From the NCBI GenBank assembly GCA_910589315.1, contig CAJUTB010000008.1, positions 1-64,000 on the forward strand: a DNA stretch of 64,000 nucleotides, written 5' to 3'. The notes below the pieces were generated by a model that searched no databases, was not told where the DNA came from, and saw nothing but the letters and a program-made list of their open reading frames with translations. Made by a program: the position numbers and the translations under genes. The stretch is from an uncultured Oscillibacter sp. (lineage in GTDB: Bacteria > Bacillota > Clostridia > Oscillospirales > Oscillospiraceae). Position 1 is the first letter of the stretch; every line of letters begins with the position of its first letter. Below, one piece after another: positions 26,973 through 36,357 of the stretch.

Positions 26973-27947
26973 ATGCTGGGAGCTTATTTGAAACGGCAAT
27001 GGAAGCTGATCTTTATGCTGGCGGCATTCGCCTGCCTGAGCGGCGCGGTGTTTTGGCTCTACCGTCTGCCGGTGGAATCCGTGCTGTACGCCGCCGCGCT
27101 GTGTATGGTGTTGGGCTTATTCTTGTTTGTTGTGAGCTATATCCGCTTCCGCCAGAAACATAAGGAGCTGGAATGGCTGCTGCGGCAGGCCAGGGAACGA
27201 GTTCTGCCCCTTCCGCCGCCGCGGGGACTGCTGGAGGAAGATTATCAGGCGTTGTTGAAAGCCGTCTGTAAGGACCGGGCCGCCATAGCCCAGGAAAACG
27301 ACGTTTGCCTTCAGGAAATGACGGATTACTATACCCTTTGGGCGCATCAGATCAAAACGCCAATTGCGGCAATGCGCCTGCTTTTTCAGGAGACGCCCCA
27401 GCCGGAGCTGGAAGTGGAGCTGCTGAAAATTGAACAGTATGTGGAAATGGTGCTGGGCTATCTGCGCCTGGGCAGCGGTTCCACCGACTACGTGTTCCGG
27501 GAGGAATCCCTGGATCTTATGCTGCGGCAGGCGGTGCGGAAATACGCCCGTCTGTTTATTCTGAAAAAAATCTCTCTGGACTTCCAAGAGACAAACCGCT
27601 CGGTGGTGACGGACGAAAAATGGCTTTCCTTTGTGATCGAGCAGCTTTTGTCCAACGCCCTGAAGTATACGCCGGAGGGCGGGCAGATCCGCATTTATAA
27701 CGACGGGGAAACGGTGGTCATTGCCGACAACGGCATTGGAATTCAGGAGGAGGACCTGCCCAGAGTTTTTGAAAAAGGGTTCACGGGCTTCAATGGGCGG
27801 GAAAACCGGAAATCCACCGGAATCGGTTTATATTTGTGCCGGGAGGTCATGGACCGCCTGAATCATGACATTTCCATTTCCTCCCGGCCCGGACAGGGGA
27901 CGCTGGTGCGGCTGGACCTCTCCAGAAAGCGGAGCTTTGTGGAGTGA
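26973..27947 (+). CDS. Intramembrane-sensing histidine kinase (BceS-like)
   Basis: 324 residues. Two N-terminal membrane helices (about 12-30 and 36-56) are joined by a very short loop, the mark of kinases that sense through a partner transporter rather than an external domain. The phosphoacceptor is His125 in LWAHQIKTPIAAM. The ATP-binding part shows the N box (EQLLSNALKYTPEGG), G1 (IADNGIGIQEEDL), F (RVFEKGFTG) and G2 (STGIGLYLCREVM). Translation is probably coupled to the regulator gene. Its stop is directly adjacent to the stop of the converging dehydrogenase gene. Confidence 0.92.
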   Translation: MLGAYLKRQWKLIFMLAAFACLSGAVFWLYRLPVESVLYAAALCMVLGLFLFVVSYIRFRQKHKELEWLLRQARERVLPLPPPRGLLEEDYQALLKAVCKDRAAIAQENDVCLQEMTDYYTLWAHQIKTPIAAMRLLFQETPQPELEVELLKIEQYVEMVLGYLRLGSGSTDYVFREESLDLMLRQAVRKYARLFILKKISLDFQETNRSVVTDEKWLSFVIEQLLSNALKYTPEGGQIRIYNDGETVVIADNGIGIQEEDLPRVFEKGFTGFNGRENRKSTGIGLYLCREVMDRLNHDISISSRPGQGTLVRLDLSRKRSFVE

Positions 27948-28883
27948 TCAGAGGTTATAGAGAACTTTTGCCAGAGCAATGTACAGCCGGTCCCGTTCCC
28001 GAATGGCCTCGTCGGCTTTGTCGCCGGAGTAATCGTAGAAGCCCGCGCCGGATTTGACGCCCCAGCGGCCTTCTGACGCCAGTTTTTCCAAGATCGGGTG
28101 GCCGTCCTTGCGGTCGGAGAGACAAGCGTTCATATATTTGTTGACGCGGTTGAAAGAGTCCACGCCGTTGAAATCCGCCACGCCGAACAGGCCGACGGCG
28201 GCATAGCGCAGGCCCAGGCCCGCTTTCCAAACGGTGTCGATGTCCTCAAAGGAAGCGACGCCTTTTTCCACCAGATACAAAGCCTCCCGGACAATGGCGT
28301 ATTGAATGCGGTTGATGATAAAGCCGTTGATGTCCTTTTGCACAATCACGGGCTGTTTGTCCAGGCCCTTTACCAGCTCATACATACGGTCTGCGTATAC
28401 GTCTGCGGTTTTTTCGCCGCGAATGATTTCGCACAGCGGCAGAAGATGAGGCGGATTCAGCCAGTGCTGTCCCATGAACCGTTCCGGACGGTAAACCGGC
28501 TTTGCCATTTCTGTAATCAAAAGCCCGCTGGTGTTGCTGGCGAGAAGGGCGTCGTCTGGAGCGAGGCGGCTGGCCCATTCCCAGAAGGTCTGCTTTTCGT
28601 CCATCTGCTCCACGATGTTTTCTAAAATCAGATCACAGTCCCGCATAACCTCCTGGTCGGTGGTATAGGCGATGTTTTTCAGCAGGGCGGCGGATTTCTC
28701 CGGAGTCAGAAGCTCGGATTTGATTAAACTTTCCTGATTCAGAGCAATGAGGTTTTTCGCCCGTTCCAAGCCGGACGCCGACCGGTTCCAGAGGGTGACG
28801 CGCCAGCCTGCCTGGGCGTAAACCTGGGAGAGAGACGCACCCATAATCCCTGCGCCCGCAATTACGGTATGCTGTTGTTTCAT
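27948..28883 (-). CDS. 3-hydroxyacyl-CoA dehydrogenase (3-hydroxybutyryl-CoA dehydrogenase family)
   Basis: NAD(P)-dependent oxidoreductase of 311 residues. The N-terminal Rossmann motif is VIAGAGIMGASLSQVYAQAG; the catalytic His lies in GQHWLNPPHLLPLCEII, with the usual Ser/Asn at ASNTSGL and DINGFIINRIQYA. The C-terminal dimer domain has GLGLRYAAVGLFGVADFNGVD. The ATG at 28883 is preferred (GGAAAGG upstream); a TTG three codons earlier is too close to that site. HW replaces the commoner HFF, and the chain is slightly longer than Hbd, so the substrate may not be 3-hydroxybutyryl-CoA; L-gulonate or carnitine dehydrogenase-like activity is possible. It sits alone between unrelated operons. Confidence 0.88.
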   Translation of the reverse strand: MKQQHTVIAGAGIMGASLSQVYAQAGWRVTLWNRSASGLERAKNLIALNQESLIKSELLTPEKSAALLKNIAYTTDQEVMRDCDLILENIVEQMDEKQTFWEWASRLAPDDALLASNTSGLLITEMAKPVYRPERFMGQHWLNPPHLLPLCEIIRGEKTADVYADRMYELVKGLDKQPVIVQKDINGFIINRIQYAIVREALYLVEKGVASFEDIDTVWKAGLGLRYAAVGLFGVADFNGVDSFNRVNKYMNACLSDRKDGHPILEKLASEGRWGVKSGAGFYDYSGDKADEAIRERDRLYIALAKVLYNL

Positions 28884-29070
28884 GCTATACAATCCTTTCC
28901 GATTTTTTCATGGGAAGCTGCCGTTTTTATTGTAACATGGCTTTCCACCCTTGTAAATCACTTGTTGATAACATACAGCCTTGTCAAAGCATATAGGCAA
29001 CAGTAAGAGAAACGAAGCTGCCCGTCTTGCGGTCAGAATCGCATAGAATACATCAAGTATCAGAGGAAAA

Positions 29071-29106
29071 CGCCCTGCGGCTGAAAGAAACCGCAGGGCG
29101 TTTTTT
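29071..29106. terminator. Bidirectional intrinsic terminator
   Basis: Perfect 10-bp stem CGCCCTGCGG/CCGCAGGGCG with a 10-base loop, six T on the plus side and TTTT on the minus side. It ends the minus-strand ABC operon and would also stop plus-strand readthrough. The gap 28884-29070 shows nothing else. Confidence 0.9.
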
Positions 29107-29462
29107 CAGGATGGGTGGTCGTATCCCAGCTGCCAGGAACCCTCCGCCCGGACCGCCCGGAGATAGACGGCGGTTCCTTCGGCAAAACTGCCGGTGAAGT
29201 TTTCGCAGACCGTTTCGCCTTCGTCTGTTTCAAAAGAGACGGTATAGGAAACGTTCTCCTTTTCCGGCAGAGAGAAAGAACAAAGCTGCGTGTCTGAAAT
29301 AGCCTCCTCTGACGAAAAGGTATTGCCGTCACATATAACGGTGATATTGGAGACCGGTTCTGAGGCGTAGTTGGTAAGAATCAGATTTCCCTCGACTGGT
29401 TCCGCCCGTCCGCAGGCGGAGAGGAGGAGAATCAAACCGAATATCCAGAAATGCCGCCTCAT
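29106..29462 (-). CDS. Small lipoprotein of the ABC exporter operon
   Basis: 118 residues with a type II signal peptide: basic MRRHFWIF, hydrophobic GLILLLSAC with the lipobox cysteine at residue 17. The mature part is an Ig- or transthyretin-like beta domain by its alternating pattern (GNLILTNYASEPVSNITVIC, VSYTVSFETDEGETV). Its start overlaps the permease stop (ATGA), so the two are translationally coupled. It may be an accessory outer-face subunit or sensor of the exporter. No family recognised. Confidence 0.82.
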   Translation of the reverse strand: MRRHFWIFGLILLLSACGRAEPVEGNLILTNYASEPVSNITVICDGNTFSSEEAISDTQLCSFSLPEKENVSYTVSFETDEGETVCENFTGSFAEGTAVYLRAVRAEGSWQLGYDHPS

Positions 29463-32143
29463 GCTTCCGCCTCCCGCAAACGCTCCACAATGGTCCGTTT
29501 GGCAACGGAACGGTACGTCCACAAAGGCACCAGCACGCCCAGAGCCACAAACACCGGCAGAATCATTATGATAGGCACAATGGTGAAGCGGTACGAGAAG
29601 AACCAGAAAACTCCAGATACGGCGTTCCCCAGCAGAGGACCCAGACAGACCGTCATCACCAGAGATACCAGCAGCGCGAGAATCGTGTAATATAAGCCCT
29701 CATAGACCAGCATGGATTTGAGCTGTTTTCCCGTCATGCCTACGGATTGCAGCACGGCCAATTCCCGTTTCCGGGTGAGAATACCCGTCAGTACGGCGTT
29801 GATAAAGTTCAGTATGCCAACTAAACCAATGATCAGGCTCAACGCGCCGCCCATGGTGGCAAACATTCCCTTGAAGCCCTCGAACTCGGCAACGTAGGAG
29901 GCCCGGCTCTCGTAGTCGTAAAGGGGCTGGACGTTCTCGGTGTACTCCGCCAGGAAGGATTCCATATCCGCCTCCGCCTCGTCGGTCGTATTGAAGATAT
30001 AGGTCATGACGCTTTCCGTTCCAGAGTCCTGTTTGAATTGCTCCGCGCCCATGACAAACTGGTCCGCGCCCCAGTAGCGGTAAGAAATGGAGTGGGGGAT
30101 ATTCACCAGAGCGCAGACGGTGTATTCCTTGTCCTCGTAGACGGCCGCCCGGGCATTGTAATTCCGGTTGGGGTCTATCTGGTTGAGATCCTCAATGATT
30201 TCGCCGGTGTCGGTGTAGTAATATTCCCGCTGGGAGACATAGCGGAGCGTCACTTTGTCGCCCAGCTTGGCCCAGTGGCTGCCCCATATGCTGGCGTTGT
30301 AGTCGTCCGTCAGGTACACGGCGGCAATGGCGTTCTGGGTTGGGTCCGACAGGGGGGCCAGGTCTCCGTCCAGTACGGTCAGCAGAGACAGGGGGAAATC
30401 CTCCATGCCGTAAAGCCCCACCCGGTCCGCCAGGAGGCCGTCTCCCACCTTTTGCGCCTGCTCTACCATCAGGTCCAAGATTTCCGGCGAATTCCAGGCG
30501 CTCCAGGCAGTCCGGAACCACTCCTCGGAGACAAACTGCTCAATGTCGGAGACCTTACCGTAGATTCGTCCGTTTTCTTCGATGCCGTTCCTGGCGGTCA
30601 CATCGGAGAGAACACTTTCCGGGACCTCCTCGTCTTTACTGTAAAAATTGCTTTGGAAATACGCGGCGTCTCCCAGAATAAAGTCCACGTTGGCTTTAGT
30701 CTGCAAATATTTTACCATGTCAAAGCCGTTGGCAAAGGTATAGGTCATGGTAGCCAGCACCACCGCCAAAGTGAGGGAGATAACCGTCACAATGGTTTTT
30801 CCCTTGCTGCGGCCCAGGTTGGCCCAGGCCATTTTCGGCAGGGACGCGCCGGAGGAGACCCCGTGCGCCTGCGTCCGGCCGCCGGATTTCTTCCGGCCGG
30901 TTTTGCCGCCCTCGGTATAGCGCACGGCCTCTACGGGAGAAACCTTCGCCGCCATGCGGCCCGGACGGGCGCAGGAGAGAAACACCGTCACCAGGGCAAA
31001 CAACGCCGCGCCAATGAAAATCAAGGGATTGAAGGAGACAAAGGTATGCGTGTAGCTCAGCTGGGCCATGATGACCGGCGTGAGCTTGTTGCCGGTCACA
31101 AAGCCCAGCAGAAGGCCGATGGGGATACCGATGAGGCTCAGGAGCAGAGCCTGCTGCCGGACAATGCGTTTGAGCTGTTTTCCGGTGGTGCCGATGGTTT
31201 TCAAAAGGCCGTAAAAACGGATGTCGTTGGTGACGGAAATCTGGAAAACGTTGTAAATAATCAGGTAGCCGGTGAAAATAATCAGAAGCAGCAGGACCAC
31301 AATGGCAATCAACGTTGTAATATCAAAATTTTGGGAGAGCTGGGCCCCGGAGTAACCCCAGTTGACGCCAATATCCAGATAGTTCTCCGCCTGGAAATCC
31401 CTCCCTTGATAGCCGTGGTTCTCCAGAACCTGATAGAGATTTTCCTCAATGTTCATGGCGTTTTTGAACATCACGTCCAGAGACCATTTGCCGGTCAAGG
31501 AGTAGGGGTCCCCGCTGCTCAGGGCGCAGATTTCCTCCGCGGCGGATCGGGGTAAAACCACGTGATTAGCAACGATTGCGCTGTCGTACTCCCACCAGCC
31601 GGAGAGAATAAAGGTCCGGGTAACGGGGATGGGAGTTCCCGTATTGTCGTCCACGTTAAACGTAAGGGTAAACTCTGCGCCGATTTCCGGTTCCACGCCC
31701 AGAAGGGCCAGGACGTGGGTATCCATAGCGGCCTCGTTGGTGCCTTCGCGGGGAAGGGCGCCTTCCACGGGCGTGCAGAAGTAGTGGGGCGCGGCGGCAG
31801 GTTCCAGATAGGAGACCTCCACATGAGACTTGTTAAAGGGCGGTTCCGAAGGCATTCCTAGGAACATCCGGGCAACGCCCTCCTGAATCAGCGGATCTGT
31901 CCGCAGTTCCTCCACCTGTTCCCAGGTAAGGTCTTTCACAGAGCCGTGCATATCGCTGCCCGCCTGCCGGAAATTCTGCTGCTGGAAGGAATAGTTGATC
32001 GAAGAAGCGATGGTAAAGAGGGACGTAAACAGCACGGTTGTCAGCGCAATTGCCAGAACGGCAACAATATTGCGGGTGCGGGCGGCTTTCATGGATCGGA
32101 AGCCCAGACGCCGGATACAGCCTTTGTTGGCAACTTTAATCAT
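29459..32143 (-). CDS. FtsX-type ABC transporter permease with two FtsX domains
   Basis: 894-residue membrane protein. A first helix (NIVAVLAIALTTVLFTSLF) is followed by a periplasm-facing domain of about 200 residues, then three helices of FtsX domain one (ITTLIAIVVLLLLIIFTGYL onward). A second unit starts with KTIVTVISLTLAVVLATM, another extracellular domain and a second FtsX domain with GGALSLIIGLVGILNFINAV and the C-terminal helices. This is the organisation of MacB- and YtrF-like and antimicrobial-peptide exporters, not of BceB (about 650 residues, ten helices). The ATG at 32143 follows GGGGTGA; a GTG three codons earlier overlaps the ATPase stop and is an alternative. Confidence 0.9.
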   Translation of the reverse strand: MIKVANKGCIRRLGFRSMKAARTRNIVAVLAIALTTVLFTSLFTIASSINYSFQQQNFRQAGSDMHGSVKDLTWEQVEELRTDPLIQEGVARMFLGMPSEPPFNKSHVEVSYLEPAAAPHYFCTPVEGALPREGTNEAAMDTHVLALLGVEPEIGAEFTLTFNVDDNTGTPIPVTRTFILSGWWEYDSAIVANHVVLPRSAAEEICALSSGDPYSLTGKWSLDVMFKNAMNIEENLYQVLENHGYQGRDFQAENYLDIGVNWGYSGAQLSQNFDITTLIAIVVLLLLIIFTGYLIIYNVFQISVTNDIRFYGLLKTIGTTGKQLKRIVRQQALLLSLIGIPIGLLLGFVTGNKLTPVIMAQLSYTHTFVSFNPLIFIGAALFALVTVFLSCARPGRMAAKVSPVEAVRYTEGGKTGRKKSGGRTQAHGVSSGASLPKMAWANLGRSKGKTIVTVISLTLAVVLATMTYTFANGFDMVKYLQTKANVDFILGDAAYFQSNFYSKDEEVPESVLSDVTARNGIEENGRIYGKVSDIEQFVSEEWFRTAWSAWNSPEILDLMVEQAQKVGDGLLADRVGLYGMEDFPLSLLTVLDGDLAPLSDPTQNAIAAVYLTDDYNASIWGSHWAKLGDKVTLRYVSQREYYYTDTGEIIEDLNQIDPNRNYNARAAVYEDKEYTVCALVNIPHSISYRYWGADQFVMGAEQFKQDSGTESVMTYIFNTTDEAEADMESFLAEYTENVQPLYDYESRASYVAEFEGFKGMFATMGGALSLIIGLVGILNFINAVLTGILTRKRELAVLQSVGMTGKQLKSMLVYEGLYYTILALLVSLVMTVCLGPLLGNAVSGVFWFFSYRFTIVPIIMILPVFVALGVLVPLWTYRSVAKRTIVERLREAEA

Positions 32144-32148
32144 GGAAA

Positions 32149-32859
32149 TCACCCCCGCTCGCCGTCTTGTTCGGGCTTCCGGACGATTTCATGGGAAGAC
32201 CGTATCCGGCCGTCCTCAATGCGAATCACGCGGTCGGCCATTTGGGATATTTCCTCGTTATGGGTGATCATGACGATGGTCTGGGCAAATTTCTGGCTGG
32301 TGACTTTCAGCAGGCCCATGACATCCTGACTGGTTTGACTGTCCAGATTTCCGGTAGGCTCGTCGGCTAGGATGATGGCTGGTTTGGCCGCCAGGGCGCG
32401 GGCGATGGCAACGCGCTGCTGCTGTCCGCCGGAGAGGTTGTTGGGCAGGTTGCGGAGCTTGTTTTCCAGGCCCAGGGTTTCAATGATCTGGTCTACATAA
32501 GCCCGGTCGGGCTGGCGGCCGTCCAGCTGAATCGGAAGAACAATGTTCTCAAAGACATTGAGGACGGGAACCAGATTGTAATTTTGAAATACAAACCCGA
32601 TTTTCCGGCGGCGGAAAATGGTGAGGGCTTCGTCTTTCAGGGAGAAGATATCTTTTCCGTCCACAATTACGGAACCGGATGTGGGGCGGTCCAAGCCGCC
32701 CAGCATATGAAGAAGGGTGGATTTGCCGGAACCGGAGGTGCCCACAACGGCGAGAAATTCGCCTTTTTCAACCGTAAGGTCTACGCCGTCCAGGGCGTGG
32801 ACTTCCGCTTCGCCGGAGCCGTAAATTTTCCGCAGGGATTTTGTTTCCAAAATGGTCAT
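32149..32859 (-). CDS. ABC transporter ATP-binding protein (MacB/LolD type)
   Basis: 236-residue ATPase partner of the FtsX permease. The start MTILETKSLRK at 32859 is eight bases from GGAGG, while in-frame ATGs just upstream are too close to the site. All motifs are present: Walker A GTSGSGKST, Q loop FVFQNYNLVP, signature LSGGQQQRVAIARAL, Walker B IILADEPTGNLDSQT with the LolD-type tail, and switch His MITHNEE. The operon runs ATPase, permease, lipoprotein and ends at the terminator near 29071. The nearby BceRS-like genes are candidates for its regulators. Confidence 0.94.
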   Translation of the reverse strand: MTILETKSLRKIYGSGEAEVHALDGVDLTVEKGEFLAVVGTSGSGKSTLLHMLGGLDRPTSGSVIVDGKDIFSLKDEALTIFRRRKIGFVFQNYNLVPVLNVFENIVLPIQLDGRQPDRAYVDQIIETLGLENKLRNLPNNLSGGQQQRVAIARALAAKPAIILADEPTGNLDSQTSQDVMGLLKVTSQKFAQTIVMITHNEEISQMADRVIRIEDGRIRSSHEIVRKPEQDGERG

Positions 32860-33020
32860 AGCCATTACCTCCAAAAAGGGATTTGTCTTTCGACACCTTC
32901 AGCATAACAAAGAAATCTTTCCAGGTTCTTTCTCAATTCTAACAAAAGTGAAAGATTTCACCTTTCCGGCAAACGGCGTCCATCTTTCCGGAAGGGATGA
33001 AAAAATTTACAAAAATCTTC

Positions 33021-33049
33021 TTGACATTCCCCCTGGTGGAAGGTATATT
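33021..33049 (+). promoter_or_regulatory. Strong promoter of the serine hydrolase gene
   Basis: TTGACA (33021-33026), 17 bases, TATATT (33044-33049), near-consensus for the housekeeping sigma factor, 53 bases before the start codon. Confidence 0.85.
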
Positions 33050-33102
33050 CTAGCGGTATTCTATGGATACGTCTCTTTTGGAGGACGGGAAAGGAAACGA
33101 AA

Positions 33103-35226
33103 ATGAAACAGAGCATCCATTTTTTCCGGCGGACCGCTGCACTGTTTTTGGCTCTTGCGCTGTGCTTGAGCCTTTCAGCGCCCGCCTTGGCGGCAGAGGA
33201 AACCGCTGCGCCGGAATCCCTTGACAAATTTGCAGAGGAAACGGCTGAAATCGCGTTGACCTACGGCGGCGCGGTCAGCGCAACCTGGGCTGTCTGGCAG
33301 GACGGAAGCATTATAAGCAGTGGACGCACTTCTTCTCTGCCCGCAGACGCCACGCACCTGCAGCAGCTGGCCGACGCCTCCTCCGGAACCATTTACGGCA
33401 TTGGCTCCATCAGCAAGATCTATACCACCGTAGCGGTCATGCAGCTGGTGGAGGCGGGCAAGGTGGACCTGGACAAACCGGTTACAGCTTATCTTCCCAC
33501 ATTCAAAATGGCTGACGAACGGTATCAGGATATTACCGTCCGGATGCTGCTCAATCACTCCTCTGGTCTGATGGGTTCCACCCTGAGCAGCGGAATGTTA
33601 TTTGACGACCCCAGTTCCTATGCAACGGACCATCTGCTGGAAAATCTCGCCGGCCAGCGGCTGAAAGCCGATCCCGGCGCGTACAGCGTCTATTGCAACG
33701 ACGGTTTCACCTTGGCCGAATTGGTGGTCGAAGCGGTATCCGGTCAGGACTTCATGGATTATGTGCGGGCAAATATCCTCAAGCCCCTGGGCTTGAAGCG
33801 CACCTTTGCTCCAGCCGACCGTGAAAAGGAACCTGTGGCGTTTGATCCGGCTCCGATTTTCTTTACGGCGGGAGAAACGACGCACACCCTGCCCATGGAC
33901 TGCCTGGGCATTCTGGGCGCGGGCGGTATCTATGCGTCTGCGGAGGACCTTGCGGCCTTCGGCGGCGCGCTGACCGGCACGACTCTTTTGAAGCAAGCCT
34001 CTCTGGATGCCATGGCCGCGGAGGAGTATGCCAAGGGCATCTGGCCCGAGGATACGCTTGACGCTCTGGCCTTCGGCCTGGGCTGGGACAATGTGAACTG
34101 GTTCCCCTTCAGTCAGAACGGCATTCAGGCTCTGGTCAAGGGCGGCGACAGCCAGTATTATCATGCCGGACTGGTGATTATCCCGGAATACAAGCTGGCG
34201 GCGGCCGTGCTGACCTCCGGCGGCGTTTCGACTTACAACGAAATGGCGGCGTCCCAGATGCTGATCAAGGTATTGGAAAAAGAGGGCGTTGCTGTGGACC
34301 AGACCGCTCCTGTGCTTCCGGAAGCCGCTCCAGCCGCCATGCCCAAGGAACTGCTGGATTATGCGGGCTATTACGGCTCCATGATGCCCTATAAGGTCGA
34401 CGTTACAGCCGATGGAACCTTAACCATGGGGTATTTGACCCGTTCCGACATTCCGGCTCAAACCTTTACTTACCACGATGACGGCACCTTCCGGGACGCT
34501 TCCGGCGCAAGTTATCTGAAGTTTGTGGAGGAGACCAACGGACAGGTTTACCTCTATCAGAAAGCCTTCACCGATCTCCCCGGACTGGGCGGACTGGGCA
34601 CTTCCAATTATGCCGCGGTGAAGCTGCCGGAAAACCAGATCTCCGACGAATTGCAGGCGTTCTGGGATACCTTCATGGCCGAGACGAACCTTCTGCCGAT
34701 GAACGAGCGTTACAGCTCCCAGACGTATCTCTCTATCAGCATGACCGGGAATGCCTCTGAAATGAAGCTGGAAAGCATTCCCGGATACAGCCTTGGCTAT
34801 CGGATTGAGGATGAAAACCATATCCGCTATGCGATTCAGATTCCCGGCAACATGGGCCGGGACGGCGTGGACCTGGAAATCCGGCGGGATGAAAAAGACA
34901 ATGTCTGGGTTTACCAGAGCAACGGCATGATTTTCATGGACGGCCGCGCCGCGCCGGACCTCTCTACCGGAAAGGACAACCGGACTGTTACCACCATTCA
35001 GCCGGACGGCTATGCCCGCTGGTATCATGTTGGGGAAAAGGCCGCCGGCAAAACCGTGACCGTTCAGGTGCCTGAAAACGCTGGATTCTGGGTCTACGAT
35101 GAAAACGGAATGGTTACGGCTTCCTCTGTCCTGTGGCCCAACAATCTAACAGCAGAGCTGACCGAGGGCGGTTTGATTGTCTTTGCAGGCGACCCCGGCG
35201 CGAAATTCCAGTTGACATTTGCATAA
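33103..35226 (+). CDS. Secreted serine hydrolase of the beta-lactamase/PBP4* family
   Basis: 707 residues. A cleavable signal peptide is clear (RRTAALFLALALCLSLSAPA, then LAAEE). The class C beta-lactamase/DD-peptidase fold follows with the nucleophile motif SISK (GIGSISKIYT, near residue 104), the YxN motif YCNDG near 206 and a KTG-like region at VKGGDSQYYHAG. After about residue 410 there is a long C-terminal extension of beta-rich repeats (LDYAGYYGSMMPYKVDVTAD) typical of secreted family members with unknown ligands. No LPXTG anchor is seen. It may act on peptidoglycan peptides or D-amino-acid esters. It is monocistronic with its own strong promoter and terminator. Confidence 0.9.
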   Translation: MKQSIHFFRRTAALFLALALCLSLSAPALAAEETAAPESLDKFAEETAEIALTYGGAVSATWAVWQDGSIISSGRTSSLPADATHLQQLADASSGTIYGIGSISKIYTTVAVMQLVEAGKVDLDKPVTAYLPTFKMADERYQDITVRMLLNHSSGLMGSTLSSGMLFDDPSSYATDHLLENLAGQRLKADPGAYSVYCNDGFTLAELVVEAVSGQDFMDYVRANILKPLGLKRTFAPADREKEPVAFDPAPIFFTAGETTHTLPMDCLGILGAGGIYASAEDLAAFGGALTGTTLLKQASLDAMAAEEYAKGIWPEDTLDALAFGLGWDNVNWFPFSQNGIQALVKGGDSQYYHAGLVIIPEYKLAAAVLTSGGVSTYNEMAASQMLIKVLEKEGVAVDQTAPVLPEAAPAAMPKELLDYAGYYGSMMPYKVDVTADGTLTMGYLTRSDIPAQTFTYHDDGTFRDASGASYLKFVEETNGQVYLYQKAFTDLPGLGGLGTSNYAAVKLPENQISDELQAFWDTFMAETNLLPMNERYSSQTYLSISMTGNASEMKLESIPGYSLGYRIEDENHIRYAIQIPGNMGRDGVDLEIRRDEKDNVWVYQSNGMIFMDGRAAPDLSTGKDNRTVTTIQPDGYARWYHVGEKAAGKTVTVQVPENAGFWVYDENGMVTASSVLWPNNLTAELTEGGLIVFAGDPGAKFQLTFA

Positions 35227-35242
35227 TGCTTTCCAGAAAGAA

Positions 35243-35277
35243 GGACCGCCGTGAAACTCACGGCGGTCCGCTTTTTT
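35243..35277 (+). terminator. Intrinsic terminator
   Basis: Perfect 11-bp stem GGACCGCCGTG/CACGGCGGTCC with loop AAACT, then GCTTTTTT. Confidence 0.93.
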
Positions 35278-35292
35278 CAGTTGGTTCCGGTG

Positions 35293-36234
35293 TTATTTGA
35301 CCAGAAACAGATTCAGCCAATGAGCAAAGTCTTCCGCCGGGAGATATGTCACGCCCTTCTCAATCATGCAGGGGGCCGAAATGCCAGCCTCGCCGTTGGG
35401 AGTCTGGATGACCTCTGCGCCGGGCTTCGCAGAAAGTACGGTTTCCCCGTTCCGGCTTACGACCGCGCCCAGTTCCTTGTCCCAGCGCACGTCGTACCCG
35501 GCAGCTTCCGCCACGGCGCGGACGGGCACCATGACCGCAGTATCCACCCCTTTGCAGTAGAATTGAGGCGTATTGCCATCAAAAGTTCCATTAACGCAGG
35601 CCAGCGATTCCCCGCGGGATGCAACGGTCATATTCAGATAGCCCTCATAGGAGTATGCAAATACGATGATCTGTTCCGCCTTGCCCTCGGCATCCTTCCA
35701 AACCAGAATTTGTGTGCCGGGGACAAGATCATCCACGGTTACGATCTGGCGGGTCAGCCAGGGGTTAATTTTCACATCTTCGGGAACAACCAGCGTCTCG
35801 CCGCCCAGAATCGGAACTTGAATTTCCTTTTCGCCGGCAGGCTTGACGATGGTATTGGAGACCTGATAATATTCCGGCGCGGCGGCGTCTGCGGGCACGT
35901 TGCCAACGGCCACAATCGCGCTTGCCTGGGGCGGCAGGCTCAGGGTCATCGCAGGACCAACCCAAGCATACAGCGTATCGCCTTCCTTGATGCTGTCTTT
36001 TTCCATGGGCAGGCCAGTTACGGCATCCACTACCGGAGCGTCGCCCAGGTGGACGACCACTTCATTGAGAGAAGTGGAGGTATCGCTGTTTTTCAGGAAA
36101 ATACCCTCTCCATCCCAGGGAGAGACCGTGCCCCAGACCTTTACAGGAGAGAGGGGTTCCACAGCGGCGGCGGTGAGGCACAGAGCCGCGGCACAGGCTG
36201 TAAATGCCAGAGCCAGTTTTAATAATTTTTTCAT
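35293..36234 (-). CDS. Exported protein with copper-amine-oxidase N-terminal-like domain
   Basis: 313 residues with a signal peptide (KKLLKLALAFTACAAALCLT, cleavage near AAAVE). The start at 36234 is nine bases after AAAGGATGG. The C-terminal 90 residues show the Cu-amine-oxidase N1 pattern seen in many clostridial surface proteins: VMVPVRAVAEAAGYDVRWD, then VVSRNGETV and GVTYLPAEDFAHWLN. The N-terminal half resembles a beta-barrel OB-like domain (VKVWGTVSPWDGEGIFLKN). These domains are structural stalks, not oxidases. Function unknown; probably cell-envelope associated. Confidence 0.82.
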   Translation of the reverse strand: MKKLLKLALAFTACAAALCLTAAAVEPLSPVKVWGTVSPWDGEGIFLKNSDTSTSLNEVVVHLGDAPVVDAVTGLPMEKDSIKEGDTLYAWVGPAMTLSLPPQASAIVAVGNVPADAAAPEYYQVSNTIVKPAGEKEIQVPILGGETLVVPEDVKINPWLTRQIVTVDDLVPGTQILVWKDAEGKAEQIIVFAYSYEGYLNMTVASRGESLACVNGTFDGNTPQFYCKGVDTAVMVPVRAVAEAAGYDVRWDKELGAVVSRNGETVLSAKPGAEVIQTPNGEAGISAPCMIEKGVTYLPAEDFAHWLNLFLVK

Positions 36235-36357
36235 TTGGTGATCCATCCTTTGCTTTGTGATGGGTTATATTCTAGCATAGATTTCTATTTTAGGCAAGAG
36301 GGAGACTATTTTTCAGCCCGATTGAGAAACGAGCGGTCTTTAATTTTCAAGATGAAG

